A model generated the notes under the pieces. The model worked only from the letters and a program-made list of their open reading frames with translations. It ran no database searches and was not told the DNA's origin. The position numbers and the translations under genes were made by a program. From NCBI RefSeq assembly GCF_000714935.1, contig NZ_JMIR01000025.1, forward strand, positions 1 to 63,253: DNA of 63,253 nt. Reading direction: 5' to 3'. This document shows positions 38,153 to 47,626 of the stretch, one piece after another. The stretch's first letter is position 1, and each line of letters begins with the position of its first letter. Origin of the DNA: Tumebacillus flagellatus (GTDB lineage Bacteria > Bacillota > Bacilli > Tumebacillales > Tumebacillaceae).

Positions 38153-39238
38153 ATGAGATTAGTCCCTGTAACTCTTAGTCTGGTTGATGCGATTTTGGCG
38201 CGTCCCGTTCTCGACGAGAAAGGCATGGTTCTGGTCGGTTCCGGCGTCAAACTGTCAGAACGGATGATCACGCGGCTGAAACAACTCGGTGTCTCCAGCC
38301 TTTACATCGAAGATAAGCGAACCGAGGACATCCTCATCGTCGATGCCATTTCCGACGAGACCCGTCGCACGGCTGTTAACACCGTGTACAACTCGATGCT
38401 GCAGATGATTGATTCGGAGCGCGGTTCCCGCCGGGCTTCCCGTCCGCAGATTGGTCGCGAACTCTCCAAGGTCTTCCAAGACATACTCGCAGACCTCAAA
38501 GGAAACAAGAGCGGCTTGATCTCGCTTGCCAGCATCTTCACCGTTGACGGATATCTCTACCACCACTCGGTCAACGTGGCGGTCTTGGCGACAGCGATTG
38601 GTTTGGCGAAAGGGTATGGACAGAAGGAAATCACCGAACTTGGGATCGGTGCCCTGCTCCATGACATCGGGTGCACAAAAATTCCGCCGGAGATCATGAA
38701 CAAACCCGGCGTTTACAGTGATCTGGAGTTTGAAATCGTCAAGAAACACTGTGAGCACGGCTATGACATTTTGCGCACGCAAGACGGCATTTCCCTGCTC
38801 TCCGCGCACGTCGCGCTGCAACACCACGAGCGCATGAACGGCACAGGATACCCCCGCAACCTCAAAGGAACGGAAATTTCGGAGTATGCCCGCATCGTGG
38901 CGATCTGCGACGTGTACGAAGCGCTGACATCGAAGCGTTTGCACCGCGACGCCCATCTGCCGCATGAAGCGTTGGAGTTCATCATGGGCGGCGGGACGAC
39001 GATGTTCGACTTGAACTTGGTGCGCTTGTTTGCCAAGAACGTGGCGATCTACCCGGTGGGGATGACCGTGCGGTTGAACACGAACGAAACGGCGGTCGTC
39101 GTTTCGCTCAACCCGGAGTACCCGCAGCGTCCGGTCGTCCGCTTGCTCACCGACGAGCGCGGCAACCGGCTCGACATGCCGTATGACATCGACTTGACCA
39201 AGGAACTGACGATGATGATCGTCTCCTACAGCGAATAA
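38153..39238 (+). CDS. HD-GYP cyclic-di-GMP phosphodiesterase
   Basis: 361 residues, soluble. The N-terminal ~100 residues are a small domain typical of standalone HD-GYP proteins (LDEKGMVLVGSGVKLSERMI). The HD-GYP domain (about 125-300) has HSVNVAVLATAIG, LLHDIGCTKIP, a third His in HCEHGYDIL, HHERMNGTGYP (the GYP loop as TGYP) and AICDVYEAL, so the metal ligands appear complete. It should hydrolyse c-di-GMP. A membrane diguanylate cyclase lies 6 kb away. The C-terminal ~60 residues are a beta-rich tail (PVGMTVRLNTNETAVVV). A strong terminator follows. Confidence 0.92.
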   Translation: MRLVPVTLSLVDAILARPVLDEKGMVLVGSGVKLSERMITRLKQLGVSSLYIEDKRTEDILIVDAISDETRRTAVNTVYNSMLQMIDSERGSRRASRPQIGRELSKVFQDILADLKGNKSGLISLASIFTVDGYLYHHSVNVAVLATAIGLAKGYGQKEITELGIGALLHDIGCTKIPPEIMNKPGVYSDLEFEIVKKHCEHGYDILRTQDGISLLSAHVALQHHERMNGTGYPRNLKGTEISEYARIVAICDVYEALTSKRLHRDAHLPHEALEFIMGGGTTMFDLNLVRLFAKNVAIYPVGMTVRLNTNETAVVVSLNPEYPQRPVVRLLTDERGNRLDMPYDIDLTKELTMMIVSYSE

Positions 39239-39274
39239 GACTCAGTGCCCCTTGAGGCACTGAGTCTTTTTTTT
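39239..39274 (+). terminator. Terminator after the HD-GYP gene
   Basis: GACTCAGTGCC and GGCACTGAGTC arms followed by TTTTTTTT. Confidence 0.9.
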
Positions 39275-39290
39275 CATGGTCTTTGTGCGG

Positions 39291-41597
39291 TTATTGATAA
39301 GTGATCGTCAGCGTCGGCGCGTAGGCGGCCGTGCCGTTGCCGGAGACGAAGCGCAACACGTCGATCATGTACGCGTTGTTCGTCGGTTTTTGGAAATGCA
39401 AGCGGAACTGGGTTTTGCCGGTGCGGTTGACGTACGCGAGGGCGCTGGTGGATATCGAGTCGGAAATCGCTTGGTACTGCGCGGTCGGCAGCGCATCGAA
39501 GTTGCCGATGTTCGTCACCGCCGCCGCCGCCCCGTAGTCGGCGCTCTCCAGCGCGTAGTTCGCGTTAAACCCGGAGGTCGGCGCGATGTCGGCCGTCAGC
39601 GGCCCCAGGTCGTAGTTGAACACGGTGGCATCATAGCGGTACAACGTCAGCGACGCGCTGACGATCGTTGCGCCCGCCGGAAGCGTTGATGTGTCAAACG
39701 AGAGAATCCCGTCCTCCCCGTGGTTCAAACTGGTCGAGCCCACTTCGATGTACGGATTGGTGGAGTTCGGAATCCCGTCGGTCGAATATTGGTACACGTA
39801 CCCGTCCTCGGCCGCAATCGACTTCAGCGTCAACGTCTGCACAGGCGGCGGCGTGGTGATCGTGTACGCTTGCGTTTGCAGGGAGCTTTGGTTCCCCGCG
39901 CTGTCCACGCCGATGTACTTCAGAGTTTGAGTTGTCGTCACCGAGATCGGTCCGCTGTACTTCGTGGACGCGGTCGTCGGCGTGCTGCCGTCGGTCGTGT
40001 AGTAGATGGAACCCGGCATGTTCATCGCCAGCGACACGCTCTGCGCTCCGGCGTACGTTCCGCCCGCCGGGTTTGCCGTCAGCGAGAACGGCGAAATCGT
40101 GTACGTTTGCGTCTGCACTTGCGAGCTGTAGCCCGACCCGTTCACGCCGTAGTACTTCAGCACGGTCGTCGCCGAGAACGTCAACGCGCCGCTGTACTTC
40201 GCCGAATCGGTCGTCGGGGTGGAGCCGTTGGTGGTATAGTAGATCGTCGTCGTCGGATCGTTCGACGACAGCGTGACGGTCACCGGCCCGCCGAACGTGT
40301 TGCCCGCAAGCGAAGGCGTGATTACCGGTGCCGGCGTGTTCACCGTGTACACTTGAGTTTGCACGGCGCTCTTCTTGCCCGTCGAATCCACCGCAAAAAA
40401 ATTCACTGTCGCCGATTGGCTTAGCGTAAACGGCGACGCATACTTCGTGGAAGCGGTCGTCGGCGTGCTGCCGTCGGTGGTGTAGTAGATGGAAGCGCTA
40501 GCAGGAGTTGCCGTCAGCGTCACTTGCACGGAGTTGTTGTACGTGCCCCCGGCAGGCGTTGCGCTGACGCTCGGCCCTTGCGGATGGTTCATGAAAAACG
40601 TGTACATCGCTTGTGACGCATTCGGGCCGGTGTTGTCGGTGTACGAGCCGTTCGTGCTCCCGCCCGACCAGGCATGGCCCATCGAGTTGACCTTCCAATA
40701 TTCCTCCACAACGTTGCCGTTGTTGTCATTCCATTGCAGCGTCGTGTATGATTTCCCGCTGGTGCCGGAGACGGTGCCGGTCGTCGTTTTGGACGGCGAG
40801 TTGAAGCTCGCGTTGTACGCGTTGTTCGACGCGAGACGGTCGGTCTCCATGAACTGTTGGATCACTTGATCCCCGTTGACCGGGTAGACGGTATAGTCGC
40901 TCGTGCCTTGGAAGATGATCGTCGGCACGACGCGTGCCGCTGAGCCCGCCGCGTTGTAGGCGGCTTTCCCTTGCGTCGTCGGGTTCGGCCCGCCTTGGCG
41001 CATCGCGGTGAACGCGTCCGTTTGGTTGGTCGCCGACTTGTACTCCAGTCCGGAGTGCACGCCGATCGCCGCGTAGAGATCGGGGTACGTTGCCCCCATG
41101 ATCGCCGACATCGCAGCGCCTGCGGACAGACCGGTCACATAGATGCGGGACGGGTCGATCTTCCACTTCGAAGAGTTGTTCATGACGGTCTTGGTGATTT
41201 CGGCGATGATCGCCGGTTCTCCGCCCCCGCGGGATTGGTGAGACGGATCATACCAGTTCCAACATTGGTTCTGGTTGTAGGTGCTGGTCTGCTGCGGGTA
41301 CACCACCACAAACTGGTTGGTGTCTGCCAGCGCGTTCATCTGCGTCCCGGCGGCAAAGTCTGCCGGTGTCTGCGTGCACCCATGAAGCATGACGATCAGC
41401 GGCACGGCCGTTGCCGTCGAGTAGTTCGCCGGGGTGTACACAAAGTACGGACGCGAACCGGCCGAGCCGCTGTAGGTGAACTGCTCCCACACGCCTGCCG
41501 CAGCCGCCGCTTTCTGGACGGTCAGACCGGGCACGACCAGCGCCAAAAGCATCATCCAGACGACGCTCCAGAGAAACCATTTCTTGCGCAGGTTCAT
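39291..41597 (-). CDS. Secreted CE1/PHB-depolymerase-type esterase with chitobiase-like and CBM-like modules
   Basis: 768 residues, ATG at 41597 behind GGGAGG. Signal peptide (1-33). Esterase domain (about 38-330): LHGCTQTPADF, GLSAG with Ser158, an Asp in FQGTSDYTVYP and His in MGHAWSGG, the PHB-depolymerase/feruloyl-esterase family. Then three chitobiase-C-terminal-like repeats of about 80 residues (345-585), each with SIYYTTDGSTPTT-type motif and GTY...SVSL strands. The last ~180 residues look like a DNRLRE/CBM96-type carbohydrate-binding module (EDGYVYQYSTDG, DTSTLPAGATIVSASLTLYRYD). It probably cleaves polymer esters outside the cell while bound to its substrate. Polymer identity is not known. 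Confidence 0.88.
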   Translation of the reverse strand: MNLRKKWFLWSVVWMMLLALVVPGLTVQKAAAAAGVWEQFTYSGSAGSRPYFVYTPANYSTATAVPLIVMLHGCTQTPADFAAGTQMNALADTNQFVVVYPQQTSTYNQNQCWNWYDPSHQSRGGGEPAIIAEITKTVMNNSSKWKIDPSRIYVTGLSAGAAMSAIMGATYPDLYAAIGVHSGLEYKSATNQTDAFTAMRQGGPNPTTQGKAAYNAAGSAARVVPTIIFQGTSDYTVYPVNGDQVIQQFMETDRLASNNAYNASFNSPSKTTTGTVSGTSGKSYTTLQWNDNNGNVVEEYWKVNSMGHAWSGGSTNGSYTDNTGPNASQAMYTFFMNHPQGPSVSATPAGGTYNNSVQVTLTATPASASIYYTTDGSTPTTASTKYASPFTLSQSATVNFFAVDSTGKKSAVQTQVYTVNTPAPVITPSLAGNTFGGPVTVTLSSNDPTTTIYYTTNGSTPTTDSAKYSGALTFSATTVLKYYGVNGSGYSSQVQTQTYTISPFSLTANPAGGTYAGAQSVSLAMNMPGSIYYTTDGSTPTTASTKYSGPISVTTTQTLKYIGVDSAGNQSSLQTQAYTITTPPPVQTLTLKSIAAEDGYVYQYSTDGIPNSTNPYIEVGSTSLNHGEDGILSFDTSTLPAGATIVSASLTLYRYDATVFNYDLGPLTADIAPTSGFNANYALESADYGAAAAVTNIGNFDALPTAQYQAISDSISTSALAYVNRTGKTQFRLHFQKPTNNAYMIDVLRFVSGNGTAAYAPTLTITYQ

Positions 41598-41670
41598 TTC
41601 GAAATCCTCCCTTTTTATAAGAATATTCTTACGGTTTCAATCTATCGGAAAGCGGTTACATTCGAGTAAC

Positions 41671-41711
41671 AAAAAACACCCAACCCGCATCTGTGCAGGT
41701 TGAGTGTCTTT
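41671..41711. terminator. Terminator between rsgI-like and esterase genes
   Basis: ACACTCAACCTG and GGGTTGGGTGT arms on the minus strand, followed by TTTTTTG; stops the rsgI transcript before the esterase. Confidence 0.7.
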
Positions 41712-41732
41712 CAAGCAGTGGCCGTGGTTCAA

Positions 41733-43076
41733 TTAGTGCCAATTCGCAAATCGGATATGGAGATCATACTGCCCTCTGCTTTGGCTTTGATCGTCCCAAT
41801 TGTCGTCCTTCTTCTTGCTGGATTGGGACTTCCCGTTGTTGGACGGATTGGACTGCGGTTTGACTTTCGGCTCGTTGTCTTTGCCGTTTTTGTTATTCTT
41901 GCCGTCCTCGTTGTTGTTCTTGTTGTTGTCTTTGTTCTTGCCGTTGCCGTTGTCTTTCCCGTTTGAATGGCTGTCATCGTCCTTCTTCGAACTCTTGCCA
42001 TTGTTGCCGTTTCCGTTGCCGGGCTTGCTGCCCGATTCGCGGTCGGACGGCTTCGTGGTAGACTGCGGTTGGACTTTCTGCTTGTCGTCCTTCTGCTCGG
42101 CATCTTCTTTCTTCGCTTGACCCGGCGGAATCTGCTGGCCTTCGTCCGGCTTCTTGCCGGTCTCGTTGCTTTGACCGGACGGGAGGATGCCGCGATTCTT
42201 GCCTTGGTTCAAGAGTTGGGGCTTGCCTTGCTCCTTCAACGTTTTGAGCAGCGTGTCGAGCTCTTGGCCGCCTTGCATCTGGTGCACGACTTCCGCGATC
42301 TGCGGCTGCTGATCAACAACTTTGTGGATCGGCTGTTTCTTGAGGTCTTCCAGATCGACATCGATTCCGTTGGAGGTCGCGTTCAAGTACAGCGCGTACT
42401 TGCCCGGAGACACTCCCTCTTGTTTGGCGGCTTCACGCACGTCCTTTGAAACGAGGAGTCCTTCAACCTCCACGCCCGGGCTTTGCGTTGCCGCCACCGT
42501 TTTCACTTTGGACACCAAGTTGTCTTCCAATTGAATGAGGTCGATGTTACCCTGCTTGAGCTTGGCTTCATCCACCGCCGCCGAAGCGGTGATGATCACT
42601 TCGGTTTGGTTTTGGAAATAGCCCTGCTGACCTGCCGTCTGCGCCAGCTGCTCCACCGCTTGATCCACCGTGAGGCCCTTGAGCTTCACGGAGTTCAGCA
42701 CCGAATTCGCCTCGTCGTTCAGCGCGACCGCTTGCAGCACATGGCTGTCCTTGTCGATGGACAGTTCCACGCTCGGATTGATGTCCACTGTGACATACGC
42801 ATACGCCGGTTTCTCGCCCAAGAACGATTGGCTTCCCCATAAGCCAATCGCCAGCAGCACGGATGCTGCCGCCAAGCCGGTCTTGCGCCAAGGTTTGGAG
42901 TACCAAGAGCGCTTGGATTTTTTCACGGAAGGAACCACCGTCACGTCCGCCGGAAGTTCGACTTCGGCTCCGATGGCCATCCCGTCGAGGAAAGGTATTT
43001 TACGAAATTGACAGTCTTTGGTCATGACGATCGCCTGTTCACCGGCGATCTGCATGACGATCCCTTTGCTTTGCAT
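41733..43076 (-). CDS. rsgI: Anti-sigma factor RsgI-like, with long charged tail
   Basis: 447 residues from the ATG at 43076 (GGAGAGGGGGG upstream). N-terminal RsgI-N domain (1-50: GIVMQIAGEQAIVMTKDCQF), one membrane segment (about 65-80, TGLAAASVLLAIGLWG), then the outer domain AYVTVDINPSVELSIDKDSHVLQAVALND, typical of RsgI. The last 150 residues are low complexity, rich in Lys, Asn, Asp, Ser and Gln. It should hold SigI at the membrane. No carbohydrate-binding module is seen on the outer side, unlike the clostridial forms. It follows sigI by 32 bases. Confidence 0.9.
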   Translation of the reverse strand: MQSKGIVMQIAGEQAIVMTKDCQFRKIPFLDGMAIGAEVELPADVTVVPSVKKSKRSWYSKPWRKTGLAAASVLLAIGLWGSQSFLGEKPAYAYVTVDINPSVELSIDKDSHVLQAVALNDEANSVLNSVKLKGLTVDQAVEQLAQTAGQQGYFQNQTEVIITASAAVDEAKLKQGNIDLIQLEDNLVSKVKTVAATQSPGVEVEGLLVSKDVREAAKQEGVSPGKYALYLNATSNGIDVDLEDLKKQPIHKVVDQQPQIAEVVHQMQGGQELDTLLKTLKEQGKPQLLNQGKNRGILPSGQSNETGKKPDEGQQIPPGQAKKEDAEQKDDKQKVQPQSTTKPSDRESGSKPGNGNGNNGKSSKKDDDSHSNGKDNGNGKNKDNNKNNNEDGKNNKNGKDNEPKVKPQSNPSNNGKSQSSKKKDDNWDDQSQSRGQYDLHIRFANWH

Positions 43077-43108
43077 CGACAACCCCCCTCTCCTCTCGTG
43101 CCGTGTTG

Positions 43109-43885
43109 CTACGTGATGTAATCTTGCAGCATGTCGAAGTCTCCGATCAAAATCAACGAGACAGCGATGATGTACTTGCGCTGTCTCTCGATCGTCTTGC
43201 GGGAAACTGCCACATGATTCATCAGTGCTTTCAGGGGTAGTGACTTTTTGGTGATCAGATAGTCCCGGAGTTCGGGCTGGCTGACCAGCGCCTTCGCGAC
43301 GTCAATGGCGTTCTCGCGGGCGTCTTGATGTTTGGGCGAGATGTCGACCAGTTCTTCCATGGAGATCTCAAAGTCGGAGAGCATCATCGTAAAACGCATG
43401 ATCTCTTCCCGCCTTGCATCGGACTCCACTTGCTTGTGGTGCAGTTCGACCGACTTCTGCACTTCGACGTAGTTGATGACGTTGTCCTCTTCATCTTCCA
43501 CTTCGAAATCGGAAAACGGCAGATCGCGGCGGTTCGCCTGTTTCGAGCGGAAATAGTCGATCAGGCGGCGCTTGATCACCGTGTCGGCAAACGCTAAGAA
43601 ACTCGTGCCGCGGTCCAAATCATAACGTTCAATCGCTTCGTTGAAAGCGGTGAGAGCAACACTGAATTCATCGTCTTGCCCCCGGCGGATGTACCGTCCC
43701 GTAGCTTGGGAGGCGCTTTTGGCCACAAACGGAATGTAGTCTCTCAGGATCTGGTTGCGTGCTTCCTCATCTCCGCTTCGTGTGCGGGTCAGCAACTGAT
43801 GGAGGTCAGTCGTTTCGTCCGCCTTTTTGCGTCGGAACGGTAAGATTCCCACCGATTCCACCTCGCTTGCTATAGGATTTCGCAT
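43109..43885 (-). CDS. sigI: RNA polymerase sigma factor SigI
   Basis: 258 residues. Signatures: region 2 with YIPFVAKSASQATGRYIRRGQDDEFSVALTAFNEAIERYD and SFLAFADTVIKRRLIDYFR, and the SigI-specific C-terminal domain (AVSRKTIERQRKYIIAVSLIL). It directs a heat-shock/cell-envelope regulon in Bacillus. The ATG has AAAGGT upstream; GTGs at residues 9 and 12 are alternative starts. Encoded between ruvB and rsgI. A possible sigma-I type -35 (ACCCC) lies upstream in the 52-base gap, but the -10 is not convincing. Confidence 0.92.
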   Translation of the reverse strand: MRNPIASEVESVGILPFRRKKADETTDLHQLLTRTRSGDEEARNQILRDYIPFVAKSASQATGRYIRRGQDDEFSVALTAFNEAIERYDLDRGTSFLAFADTVIKRRLIDYFRSKQANRRDLPFSDFEVEDEEDNVINYVEVQKSVELHHKQVESDARREEIMRFTMMLSDFEISMEELVDISPKHQDARENAIDVAKALVSQPELRDYLITKKSLPLKALMNHVAVSRKTIERQRKYIIAVSLILIGDFDMLQDYIT

Positions 43886-43937
43886 ACGTTGTTACCTTTG
43901 TGGGGCATTCAACGGGGTTCGCCAAAATTTTTGTCGC

Positions 43938-44936
43938 TTATGTGGTTTTCGGCGTCCGTCCGAAGTGTTTGTACCCATGAGGGGTGACGATGCGACCTCG
44001 CGGGGTTCGCTGTAAAAATCCGATTTGCAAGAGATACGGCTCATACACGTCTTCGATCGTGTCGGACTCTTCGCCGATCGTCGCCGCGATCGTATCAAGC
44101 CCTACCGGACCGCCGCCGAACTTGTCGATGATCGTGAGCAGGAGTTTGTGGTCCACCGCATCGAGGCCGATCGAGTCGACCTGAATCAGCTTCAAGGCGT
44201 GATCGGCCAATTCTTGCGTGATCACGCCGTCTCCCTGCACCATCGCAAAGTCGCGCACGCGCTTGAGCAGGCGGATCGCGATCCGCGGAGTTCCCCGGGA
44301 CCGCTTCGCCATCTCCAACGCTCCGTCCGGCAAGATCGGAACTTGAAAGATCTCCGCCGAGCGCACGATGATTTTTTGCAAATCCGCAACGTCATAATAT
44401 TCCAAGTGGCTGACCACTCCAAAACGATCCCGCAGCGGCAACGAAAGCATCCCCGCTCTCGTCGTCGCCCCGATCAGCGTGAAGGGCGGCAGGTCCAGCC
44501 GAACCGAGCGCGCGCCCGGTCCTTTGCCGATGATAATATCCAAGGCGAAATCTTCCATCGCCGGGTACAGCACTTCTTCGACACTTCGGTTGATCCGGTG
44601 TATTTCGTCAATGAACAGCACATCCCCCGCTTGGAGGTTTGTGAGCAGCGCGGCCAAATCGCCGGGGCGTTCGATCGCCGGCCCCGAGGTGGTGCGTATG
44701 CTGACACCCATTTCGTTGGCGATCACGTTCGACAGCGTGGTTTTGCCCAAGCCCGGCGGGCCGTAGAACAACACGTGGTCGAGCGCCTCGCGACGCATCT
44801 TGGCCGCTTCGATATACACTTTCAAGTTGTCGCGCACCTGGCGTTGCCCGATCATCTCGTGCAAAAACCGGGGGCGCAACGTCTCTTGGTCACCATCTTC
44901 GTTTTGATAATCAGACGACAGGACTCGCTCTTCCAA
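43938..44936 (-). CDS. ruvB: Holliday junction branch migration helicase RuvB
   Basis: 332 residues. AAA+ ATPase: Walker [12 protein letters not shown], Walker B IDEIHR, sensor GATTRAG, arginine finger region RDRFGV, and C-terminal winged helix ([16 protein letters not shown]). The hexamer motor drives RuvA-bound junctions during recombination. Ribosome site AGGAGAG upstream; 14 bases after ruvA. Gene order ruvC-ruvA-ruvB is complete here. Confidence 0.97.
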   Translation of the reverse strand: MEERVLSSDYQNEDGDQETLRPRFLHEMIGQRQVRDNLKVYIEAAKMRREALDHVLFYGPPGLGKTTLSNVIANEMGVSIRTTSGPAIERPGDLAALLTNLQAGDVLFIDEIHRINRSVEEVLYPAMEDFALDIIIGKGPGARSVRLDLPPFTLIGATTRAGMLSLPLRDRFGVVSHLEYYDVADLQKIIVRSAEIFQVPILPDGALEMAKRSRGTPRIAIRLLKRVRDFAMVQGDGVITQELADHALKLIQVDSIGLDAVDHKLLLTIIDKFGGGPVGLDTIAATIGEESDTIEDVYEPYLLQIGFLQRTPRGRIVTPHGYKHFGRTPKTT

Positions 44937-44949
44937 GGCTGTCTCTCCT

Positions 44950-45567
44950 CTACATGCGCATCAGCTGTTTGAGGGCGAGCTTGATCTGGTCTTCCAGCTT
45001 CATGCCCGGCTCCACATCGCCCGCAATGTCGCGGACAGCCCCGTGCGCTTCCTTCTCATTATACCCGAGGGCCAAAAGTGCCTCAAATAGCTCTGTGCCT
45101 AGACCTTTGGACTTAGGCGGCGTTTTTTGTGTCTGAGACATAGGTGGTGCGGGGAAAACCGCCGCCAAGTCATCCAACTTGTCTTTGAGATCAAGAATCA
45201 AGCGTTGGGCGGTCTTTTTGCCGACTCCCGGCAACTTTGTCAAAAAGTTCACGTCCTCGTTGCGCACCGCAAACACGACTTGGTCCGGAGACCCGGCTCC
45301 GATGATCGCCATTGCGACTTTGGGCCCAATTCCGGACACATTGTTCAAACGTCCGAACAGTTCGCGCTCTTCGCGGGTTTTAAACCCGAACAACAGATGC
45401 GCGTCTTCGCGGATGTGATGGTGCGTGTAGAGGCGAATGCGCTCGCCGACCGCCGCTTGGTACGCGGTGGTGCCGGTGGTGTAGACTTGGTAGCCGACAC
45501 CGCCTACGTTGATGACGAGCTGATCGAGCTCTTGGTAGTCGAGAATTCCTTCGACGAATGCGATCAC
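44950..45567 (-). CDS. ruvA: Holliday junction DNA-binding protein RuvA
   Basis: 205 residues from a GTG at 45567 that overlaps the ruvC stop (GTGA), giving translational coupling; the longer frame is the shadow of ruvC. Three domains: OB-fold ([24 protein letters not shown]), helix-hairpin-helix part ([41 protein letters not shown]), and a C-terminal helical domain ([21 protein letters not shown]) that contacts RuvB. Binds four-way junctions. Confidence 0.97.
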   Translation of the reverse strand: MIAFVEGILDYQELDQLVINVGGVGYQVYTTGTTAYQAAVGERIRLYTHHHIREDAHLLFGFKTREERELFGRLNNVSGIGPKVAMAIIGAGSPDQVVFAVRNEDVNFLTKLPGVGKKTAQRLILDLKDKLDDLAAVFPAPPMSQTQKTPPKSKGLGTELFEALLALGYNEKEAHGAVRDIAGDVEPGMKLEDQIKLALKQLMRM

Positions 45568-46067
45568 TTGAGCTTCATCCTTTCCACCCGATCCAAGAAC
45601 GGGGCGTTGTGCGCGTGCGTGATCGCGACGGCGAGCGCATCGGCGGCATCGTCCGGCTTCGGGATGTTGGCGAGCCCGAGGAACATCCGCACCATCTCCT
45701 GCATTTGTTTTTTGTCTGCTTTGCCGTACCCGGCGACCGATTGCTTCACTTGCATCGGAGTATATTCGGCGACCGGGAGCCCTGCTTCGCGCGCCGCCAA
45801 CAACACGACGCCGCGCGCTTGCGCCACATCGAGCGCCGTGGTCACAGATTTCGAGAAAAAGATCTGCTCCACCGCGACCGCTTCCGGCTTGAGGCGGGCG
45901 ATCACTTCGCAAACCGCTCCGTAGATGTCCACCAGCCGATCGGGGATCGGGGTGTTCGGTTTGGTTTCGATGCAGCCATATTCGACCGACTTGATCCGGT
46001 TGCCAATCGAGTCCACGACACCGTAACCCGTGCGCCCGTAGCCGGGGTCAATTCCTAAAATTCGCAT
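45564..46067 (-). CDS. ruvC: Crossover junction endodeoxyribonuclease RuvC
   Basis: 167 residues from the ATG at 46067 behind GAGGAGG. RNase-H-like fold with acidic active-site residues: Asp7 in RILGIDPGYGRTGYG, Glu near 66 (AVEQIFF), and DAADALAVAITHAH near 140. It cuts Holliday junctions. First gene of ruvCAB. A terminator upstream separates it from the CobW-type gene. Confidence 0.96.
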   Translation of the reverse strand: MRILGIDPGYGRTGYGVVDSIGNRIKSVEYGCIETKPNTPIPDRLVDIYGAVCEVIARLKPEAVAVEQIFFSKSVTTALDVAQARGVVLLAAREAGLPVAEYTPMQVKQSVAGYGKADKKQMQEMVRMFLGLANIPKPDDAADALAVAITHAHNAPFLDRVERMKLK

Positions 46068-46173
46068 GTGTACCTCCTCAAAAAAAGACAGCCTGAGGAT
46101 AAATGTATTCCATAGCCGAACATACATTTCCTTTTTTAACATAGAAACGCAGAAAAAACGATGGTAATTTCAG

Positions 46174-46212
46174 CAAAAAGCGCCTCTCCCCGAGGCGGAG
46201 CGGCGCTTTTTT
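46174..46212. terminator. Terminator after the CobW-type gene
   Basis: AAAAAGCGCC and GGCGCTTTTTT arms with an inner CCTC...GAGG pairing. Confidence 0.8.
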
Positions 46213-46214
46213 CA

Positions 46215-47258
46215 TTACTTTTTCAGCAAGCAGGCGTCCAGTTGGGCGAGGAGCAGCTCTTGGTCGAGCTGTTTGCCAATCAGCACCAATTTCGACCGGC
46301 GTGCGCCCGCCGGCCACGGATGATGCAGCGTCGCCGTCGAGCGGTCGCCGACCAAGTGGAACAGGAGTTGGTCGTCGTAGCCGTCGATCCAGAGCAGCCC
46401 TTTGCCCCGGAAGATGTTCTGGGGCAGAGTTTCCAGAAATTCGCCCAAACGCTCGTAATCAAACGGGTGCTCGGTCGTGAACGACACCGAGGAAATCTCT
46501 TCGCGGCTCAAGTGCGAGCCGGCGGTCTTCGCCGTCGCCGACAATTTCGCAAGCGAGACGAAATCGCCGCCCTCGGCGTCTGCCTCCTCGCTCGAAGTCG
46601 CACCGCTTTGAGGACCCGCAACGCTCGAATCGAGAGTCGCCGCGCGATGCACGTCTACATCTAAAATCAAACGCAAGTCCACTTCCGCGTTGACCGTCTC
46701 CAAGAGCCGGGCCGCCGGGTTCAGATCCCCGATTTCTTCCTTAATTTTTTGTCGCATCGCGTCGCCGACCAGATCGACTTTGTTCAACAGCAAGATGTCA
46801 CCCGCGAGAATCTGGTCGATCGTCGTCCCCGAGCGCAGCAAGTTGTCATGGAAATTCGCCGCATCGAGCACCGTCAAAATCGCATCGAGCCGCACATCGT
46901 CGCACAGATCCTCATGCAAAAACGTCTGCGCCACCGGACGCGGGTCGGCAAGTCCGGTCGTCTCGACCAACAGGTACTCCACCCCGCCCGGCTTTTTCAA
47001 GATCCGCGTCATCGCGTCCAAGAGGTCCTCGCGCACGGTGCAGCACACGCACCCGTTGGCGAGCTCCACCACCTGCTCGTCCGTTCCGACGACGAGATGA
47101 TGGTCGATCGACAGTTCACCGAATTCGTTGACGATCACCCCAAATTTGATGCCGTGCTGCTCGGTGAGAATTCGATTTAACAGCGTGGTCTTGCCGCTGC
47201 CGAGCGCCCCCGTCAACAGGGTCACCGGCAGCCTCGTATCGAGTCGGTCCATCTCCAT
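46215..47258 (-). CDS. CobW/COG0523-family metal chaperone GTPase
   Basis: 347 residues from the ATG at 47258 (AAGGAACGGAG upstream). G3E GTPase: Walker [17 protein letters not shown], the metal-binding [12 protein letters not shown] (CxCC), [11 protein letters not shown] (switch), LLNKVDLV (NKxD). The C-terminal CobW domain ([21 protein letters not shown], then [10 protein letters not shown]) is present. Between them lies a Ser/Ala/Glu-rich loop at about 230-255. Family members insert zinc or other metals into client proteins (ZNG1, YciC). No Zur box is evident upstream. Metal not determinable here. Confidence 0.9.
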   Translation of the reverse strand: MEMDRLDTRLPVTLLTGALGSGKTTLLNRILTEQHGIKFGVIVNEFGELSIDHHLVVGTDEQVVELANGCVCCTVREDLLDAMTRILKKPGGVEYLLVETTGLADPRPVAQTFLHEDLCDDVRLDAILTVLDAANFHDNLLRSGTTIDQILAGDILLLNKVDLVGDAMRQKIKEEIGDLNPAARLLETVNAEVDLRLILDVDVHRAATLDSSVAGPQSGATSSEEADAEGGDFVSLAKLSATAKTAGSHLSREEISSVSFTTEHPFDYERLGEFLETLPQNIFRGKGLLWIDGYDDQLLFHLVGDRSTATLHHPWPAGARRSKLVLIGKQLDQELLLAQLDACLLKK

Positions 47259-47355
47259 CACTCCGTTCCTTTCAACTTTCTCAAGTATACCGAAAGCGCA
47301 CATATTGGACAATCAAAGCCTAATAATGTAAGAGTAAATCGAAACAAAAAGCGGG

Positions 47356-47532
47356 GTGGTTCGACTGAAAAAAACAGCACGCTTCTCCTTCATCCTCTCT
47401 GTGGTCGCGTACTGTGCCGGGATGATCGTCTACGCAGTGAGCGGGCAAAAACTCTATCCGTTCCTCGGCGGTTGGATCGCCGGTTTGCTGATCATGGAGG
47501 GATTTTCCCGCAGCAAATTTGAAAACGCCTAA
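47356..47532 (+). CDS. Small two-helix membrane protein
   Basis: 58 codons in frame from a GTG at 47356, ending TAA at 47530-47532. Sequence begins VRLKKTARFSFILSVVAYC and has two hydrophobic stretches (about 8-27 and 34-50) separated by SGQKLYPF, with a basic N-terminus. GCGGGGTGG overlaps the GTG, so the true start might be the CTG three codons later, which would be well spaced from it. Third positions are GC-rich. No family recognised. It is divergent from the CobW-type gene. Confidence 0.6.
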   Translation: MVRLKKTARFSFILSVVAYCAGMIVYAVSGQKLYPFLGGWIAGLLIMEGFSRSKFENA

Positions 47533-47558
47533 ATTTTTTGATCCTTCCCTGAAACCTT

Positions 47559-47596
47559 ATGAGTGTTTCGTGCGTCTATATGAATGAAACACTCAT
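47559..47596. promoter_or_regulatory. Perfect 11-bp inverted repeat, candidate operator
   Basis: ATGAGTGTTTC (47559-47569) and GAAACACTCAT (47586-47596) are perfect inverted arms around 16 bases; a second, shorter palindrome TGAATGA...TCATTC overlaps the right arm. No T-run follows, so a terminator is unlikely. It lies just upstream of the 40-residue gene. Confidence 0.5.
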
Positions 47597-47626
47597 TCTG
47601 TTAAATGAAAAGGGAAGGTGAACGCG

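Noticed and set aside
46078..46317. 79-codon minus-strand frame between ruvC and the CobW-type gene
   Set aside because: It spans a terminator and overlaps the 3' end of the CobW-type gene in another frame; no ribosome site.
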